64,000 nucleotides of DNA from Bacillota bacterium (lineage in GTDB: Bacteria; Bacillota; Clostridia; Acetivibrionales; DTU013): assembly GCA_023439545.1 (NCBI GenBank), contig JAEXNT010000010.1:79674-143673 (forward strand), in the 5' to 3' direction. Below are positions 60,273-64,000 of this stretch, one piece after another. The notes beneath the pieces were generated by a model. The model did not search any database. It had not been told where the DNA came from and worked only from the letters and a program-made list of their open reading frames with translations. Every line of letters starts with the position of its first letter. Position 1 is the first letter of the stretch. A program made the position numbers and the translations under genes.

Positions 60273-60559
60273 ATTGTGCAACAATTTCAACCCACATGGA
60301 ATTTTAATGGATACAACTAATATATTGAAGGATTACCAATAATGGTGTCGAATTATAATGTATTGTATATTATCCAATTATGTCTATACTGGGAAGTTGA
60401 ATTTGCACAAAGTAACATTTCATATTTGAAGGATATCGAATGCCGTGTATAAATATGTTGAATTAACTGATGTAATTTATAATTAATGCCTAAGAATTTT
60501 AAAGTATTTATCAGCATACATATTTGCTTTTTAAAAACAAAGAAATGGGGCGAGTATAA
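60273..60559. other. AT-rich upstream region of the 906-aa gene
   Basis: 287 bp, markedly AT-rich, no gene found. Direct repeats of the type TTGAAGGAT occur near 60325 and 60426. It marks the left edge of the composition change. Confidence 0.5.
60426..60453 (+). promoter_or_regulatory. Putative promoter of the 906-aa gene
   Basis: TTGAAG, 16 bp, TATAAA, about 107 bp upstream of the GTG. Confidence 0.35.
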
Positions 60560-63280
60560 GTGAGTAATTTCCCGTGTTTACTAGATGGAAAAATCCCCGG
60601 AGAGAGAGTTAATGTGTTTATTAGTTCAGCAATGAATAGTGAAGATGAAACGAATTGGTTTGATATAAGAAAAAGAGTATGCAATAAATTAAAAATCTGT
60701 CCTTATATCAATCCATTTACTATAGAAGAACATGGTAGTGAAATACCATCGTCTCAATATTTTTTATATAAAGTCCAACAGTGTGATATTCTTATTCTTT
60801 TACTAAAAGAAAAAATTCGTCCTGGTGTTCGTCAAGAAATTGAATTGGCACGAAATAGTAGAAAAGCAATAATCCCATATTTCTACAATCCAGTAGATTC
60901 AAACTCAGATGCGAGTATATTAAAAGCTGAGATTATTGCATCTGATTACTGTACATTTAAATTATTTAACAACTTTGATAATTTGGAAGAGATAATTTCT
61001 TATGATCTTTTGCATAATATTATTGATAAATATAAATATCAGCATTTCTTAGATTCACAAAAACAAATCGATTCTTTTACGGATTTTGAAACTATTAAGT
61101 ATCATGAAGTAGATAATCCTATTAAAAAAACAACTCTGCAGTTATTTAAGAGTTGTTATGGGATAATTGCAGACGAAATTGGATTTAGTTATAGAAATCC
61201 TCAGCAAAAAAATGAACAAGAGGAGTCGGAGTTTCATTCTTTTGGCTGTAGAATTCTTAAATGGGTTTTATTTGGAATAGATTTTGTTTCTTTGGAAGAG
61301 ATAAATTCATTTACAAACAAAATAAAGACATTTTATAATGGTGCTGAATGGATTGTCCGACGTTGGGACGCTATTAGATATTATATTTCCGATGAAGTGT
61401 GTATTGCATTACAACACGAAGAAAAAGCTTTACAATCTGCTCGAAACGATAAAGCGCCCGAATGGCTTGTCGGTAATATCCTAATAGACTGTCGGAACCT
61501 AGATTCAGAAAGTAAAGATGGATTTCACTTTTCGGAAAAATATCAACATGAATTAGATAACAGAGATGAACTTATTTATATTCCTATTCTAGACAGATAT
61601 ACCAGCGAGTCATTTGCTGAATTACTTGACGAGGATATTAAACTTGGAACTTCTCTTCCAGGGACACAGCATTTTGGTGGTAATATAACTAATGCACTTG
61701 AAAAGGCCGAAAATTACATTTTTATGTCATTAATATATGGCTCTTTCACGCATCTTTATTTTGCACGAAGTAATTTATCAAAAATAATATATAAATATAG
61801 TAAAATATACAACAATACTAGCTTAATGTTTTCAGCAATCAAACTTATTATTTTATCTGGAAACACTAAATTACTTAATAATATAGTATTAAAAGAATGG
61901 GATAGGCTTTATTATTTTTTATCAGCAAATGCAGATGATTTATGGCTTATCACGGATAACGTTAACAAGCGCGATAAATTACACATGAAGCTCCTTATAA
62001 TTCAACTATTAGGTGTATATATAAATGATAAAAATTTTTCATGTGTTAATGATTATTTATTTGAGATATCTCAGATAGTTACATGGAATGAATCTTCAGA
62101 ATATTTAAAATCCATTTACAGTAACATGAGTAGAATACCACCTTTTTCGATAATAGGAATGCTTATAAATATTCTTGGACGAAGACAAATACATATGGGA
62201 TCTGAAATATCAAAAGTATTACTCAGCTTGGATATCCAAAATATACCTTTGGAAATTCTAAGTACCCTTGAAAAAAATTTAGAAGAAAACTTGCAGATGG
62301 TTCTAGAGAGAAATGGAACACCGCAGTGTGTTGCACATCTTGTTAATCAATGCCCAGGTATTTTCTCGAAGCTTGAAAGTTACCTTCCAGAAAATATGAA
62401 CCCTATAGAAAAAAGTTTGTATGATATCAATGTAGGGAGAAGTCAGAACTGGAGTAAGGTGATCCTTAATTCTATAAATGATGCTTTTAACCAGTTAAAA
62501 ACTAATACAGAATCAAATGTCGTCCATGGCTTTGCTACAAATCCATATAAAACTATTCAAATGGTTATAGATAACTGTACTGATGATGGGGTAATTAATA
62601 TATTAAAAGAAAACTTCCTGCCGTTAGCTGCAGAGGTTTTGAATAGTAAAGCCCACAGAGAGCTAAAAGAAGATTGTATGGATTGCTTAATTGATGTGAT
62701 AATCATTCTTAACCAAAAGAGTGTAGAAATAGATAAGGATTTGTTAAACACTATTAAATCATTGCAAATTGAAAAAGAAAAGAATATTGATTTTTTTACA
62801 GACTCTACATCTGTAACGACAATGTATCGGTGGATTATGTTGAAAACTGTCTCAGGACTTGATGTGAAAAGTGATATTTTATCAAATTATCTGTCATTCT
62901 CACAGCAGCAGGACAACGAAAGATACGTTTTGGCACGATGTATCAATCAATACATACTCTTCTGTATTAAAAATATGAAGCAAATTGAGGAACTGTTTTT
63001 ACTGATGATAATCGAAATGTGCGACGATACATATTTTTTAGTAAGAAAAGAAGCGTCTTTTAGTTTGGTATCCTTACTATCAACACAATACTCAGATATT
63101 GCTAGACAAAAACTAATTGGACTTACAACAGATTCATCTCCGAATGTAAGGGGGGGGATATTGAGTATTATTGCTGATAATAAAGATATTGATATTGAAT
63201 TTCGTAAAGAAATTTTGGAGTGTTATCTCCAAGATGCAAATTACGGAATAAGAAAAAGGGCTGAAAAAATTAAAGAATAA
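60560..63280 (+). CDS. DUF4062/TIR-like plus HEAT-like protein, candidate defence factor
   Basis: 906 aa from GTG 60560 (GGGGCGAG upstream). Residues about 17-110 look like a DUF4062/TIR-related Rossmann domain: VNVFISSAMNSE, then a helix, KVQQCDILILLLKEKI (Asp76), and RPGVRQEIELARNSRKAIIPYF with candidate active Glu93/Glu95. Residues about 200-780 are long helices without a clear motif; about 785-906 form HEAT-like repeats (YFLVRKEASFSLVSLLS, SPNVRGGILSIIADN, NYGIRKRAEKI). No transmembrane part or NTPase. Strongly AT-rich and different codon use from its neighbours, so horizontally acquired. Single gene; no obvious partner. Homology is by eye only. Confidence 0.62.
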   Translation: MSNFPCLLDGKIPGERVNVFISSAMNSEDETNWFDIRKRVCNKLKICPYINPFTIEEHGSEIPSSQYFLYKVQQCDILILLLKEKIRPGVRQEIELARNSRKAIIPYFYNPVDSNSDASILKAEIIASDYCTFKLFNNFDNLEEIISYDLLHNIIDKYKYQHFLDSQKQIDSFTDFETIKYHEVDNPIKKTTLQLFKSCYGIIADEIGFSYRNPQQKNEQEESEFHSFGCRILKWVLFGIDFVSLEEINSFTNKIKTFYNGAEWIVRRWDAIRYYISDEVCIALQHEEKALQSARNDKAPEWLVGNILIDCRNLDSESKDGFHFSEKYQHELDNRDELIYIPILDRYTSESFAELLDEDIKLGTSLPGTQHFGGNITNALEKAENYIFMSLIYGSFTHLYFARSNLSKIIYKYSKIYNNTSLMFSAIKLIILSGNTKLLNNIVLKEWDRLYYFLSANADDLWLITDNVNKRDKLHMKLLIIQLLGVYINDKNFSCVNDYLFEISQIVTWNESSEYLKSIYSNMSRIPPFSIIGMLINILGRRQIHMGSEISKVLLSLDIQNIPLEILSTLEKNLEENLQMVLERNGTPQCVAHLVNQCPGIFSKLESYLPENMNPIEKSLYDINVGRSQNWSKVILNSINDAFNQLKTNTESNVVHGFATNPYKTIQMVIDNCTDDGVINILKENFLPLAAEVLNSKAHRELKEDCMDCLIDVIIILNQKSVEIDKDLLNTIKSLQIEKEKNIDFFTDSTSVTTMYRWIMLKTVSGLDVKSDILSNYLSFSQQQDNERYVLARCINQYILFCIKNMKQIEELFLLMIIEMCDDTYFLVRKEASFSLVSLLSTQYSDIARQKLIGLTTDSSPNVRGGILSIIADNKDIDIEFRKEILECYLQDANYGIRKRAEKIKE
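63150..63157. repeat. Run of eight G in the 906-aa gene
   Basis: The only long G run in this AT-rich gene, in codons 864-866 (R-G-G). A one-base slip would alter or remove the last 40 residues, so it is a possible on/off switch. Confidence 0.9.
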
Positions 63281-63349
63281 TTTGAGCTTCCATTTATCCA
63301 TATACTTATTAGGCTAATAATGAGCAGTTCAGTGAAGTGTTCATAATAG

Positions 63350-63474
63350 TGACCTAAGCCCCGAAAACTGAGCCAATAGAAAAGTTAATCACAATATGGT
63401 AAAATGCAGATTGAGTGATTAACATGAAAAAACGGTTTAGTGAAGGACAGATTATCAGATTTCTAAAAGCATAG
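63350..63474 (+). mobile_element. Truncated left end of an IS3-family insertion sequence
   Basis: A terminal-repeat-like TGACCTAAGCCCCGAAAAC starts at 63350 and is followed by a short ORF from ATG 63424 to TAG 63474 reading MKKRFSEGQIIRFLKA, the start of an IS3-family OrfA. The rest of the transposase is gone. The hairpin AGCCCTT-GGAG-AAGGGCT (63473-63490) overlaps the break. Confidence 0.75.
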
Positions 63475-63529
63475 CCCTTGGAGAAGGGCTCTAGACACTC
63501 TACTACTTTATAATGGCGAGGACATACTT

Positions 63530-64000
63530 ATGGCTTGTACAACTATTCTGGTTGGGAAAAAAGCATCCTATGACGGCTCTACCATGATCGCACGAAACGA
63601 TGATTCCAGTTCTGGTCATTTTACCGCTAAAAAGTTCGTAACGATCCACCCCGGGGAGCAGTCCGCTACCTACAAATCTGTGCTTTCCCATGTGGAAATC
63701 GAACTGCCCCAAAATCCCATGCGATTTACGGCAGTACCGAATGCCATAGAAGGCGAGGGCATTTGGGCCGCCAGCGGTGTGAATGAGGCAAATGTCGGCA
63801 TGACGGCCACGGAAACCATTACTTCCAATCCGAGAGTGCTGGGGGCGGACCCGCTGGTCGAGTATCATCCGGCGCGGGACGGGCAGCCTGAAACTGCCGG
63901 CGGCATCGGCGAGGAGGATATCGTTTATATTGTACTTCCTTACATTCACAGTGCTCGTGAAGGTGTTGAGAGATTGGGTGACCTTCTGGAAAAGTACGGT
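63530..64000 (+). CDS. C69-family dipeptidase (3' end outside window)
   Basis: The frame is open from ATG 63530 to the window end (157 residues visible). It begins MACTTILVGKKASYDGSTM, so the catalytic Cys3 is near the N-terminus as in N-terminal nucleophile C69 enzymes (PepD type); NDDSSSGHF, GIWAASGVNEANVGMTATET and REGVERLGDLLEKYG are typical of the family. Acts on dipeptides. GGCGAGG lies upstream of the start, and a TATAAT box at 63509 may be part of its promoter. It directly follows the IS remnant. Confidence 0.88.
   Translation, partial: MACTTILVGKKASYDGSTMIARNDDSSSGHFTAKKFVTIHPGEQSATYKSVLSHVEIELPQNPMRFTAVPNAIEGEGIWAASGVNEANVGMTATETITSNPRVLGADPLVEYHPARDGQPETAGGIGEEDIVYIVLPYIHSAREGVERLGDLLEKYG

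Overview
The window looks like a chromosomal segment of an anaerobic Firmicute of the class Clostridia. The evidence is paired glgC/glgD, an AddAB (not RecBCD) nuclease with the iron-sulfur cysteine pattern of AddB, DUF4364 and DUF1836 proteins, a ydaO-type c-di-AMP riboswitch, a YtrA-type GntR/ABC module, QueH linked to ruvCAB, and AGGAGG-type ribosome binding sites almost everywhere. Base composition is moderate and even, except for one strongly AT-rich gene at 60.5-63.3 kb. No rRNA, tRNA, CRISPR array or intact transposon was seen.

Layout. 1-6.4 kb: end of obg, yhbY, a creatininase-like amidohydrolase, DUF4364, a QueG-like Fe-S protein, then glgC-glgD behind three tandem 49-bp structured repeats. 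6.5-9.9 kb: a polar amino acid ABC importer (binding protein, permease, ATPase) and a DMT permease. 10-11.2 kb: a minus-strand calcium-loop protein behind a sigma-D (flagellar) type promoter. 11.3-29.1 kb: an accessory run of about 28 short, mostly one-domain genes. These include six GNAT acetyltransferases, two HD hydrolases, two nucleotidyltransferases (one fused to an aminoglycoside 6-adenylyltransferase-like domain), two DinB-fold proteins, a fused double tautomerase, a flavodoxin-fold reductase, a methyltransferase, an alpha/beta hydrolase and a DUF3795 protein. Two of them sit behind nearly identical promoters whose spacer holds a LexA-like dyad.

29.2-37.5 kb: addB-addA. 37.7-43.6 kb: lipoprotein deacetylase, AraD-type epimerase, YqgP-like rhomboid protease, SGNH hydrolase, DUF1836 regulator and a seventh GNAT protein. 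43.7-44.6 kb: c-di-AMP riboswitch and NlpC/P60 hydrolase. 44.8-50 kb: sbcD-sbcC. 50.1-54 kb: a small unknown protein, then GntR/ABC ATPase/permease. 54.3-57.1 kb: argG-argH on the minus strand with tandem ArgR-like boxes. 57.3-60.2 kb: ruvC-ruvA-ruvB-queH. 60.6-63.3 kb: a solitary AT-rich 906-aa protein with an N-terminal DUF4062/TIR-like domain and C-terminal HEAT-like helices, the best candidate here for an undescribed (probably anti-phage) system. It is followed by the broken left end of an IS3-family element and the start of a C69 dipeptidase.

Two themes stand out. Three double-strand-break repair modules (AddAB, SbcCD, RuvABC) lie within about 30 kb, and several of their proteins carry repeat-built, low-complexity insertions. 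Short tandem repeats also cluster at gene ends, some containing the stop codon. All functions are read from motifs and context; no database search was run.
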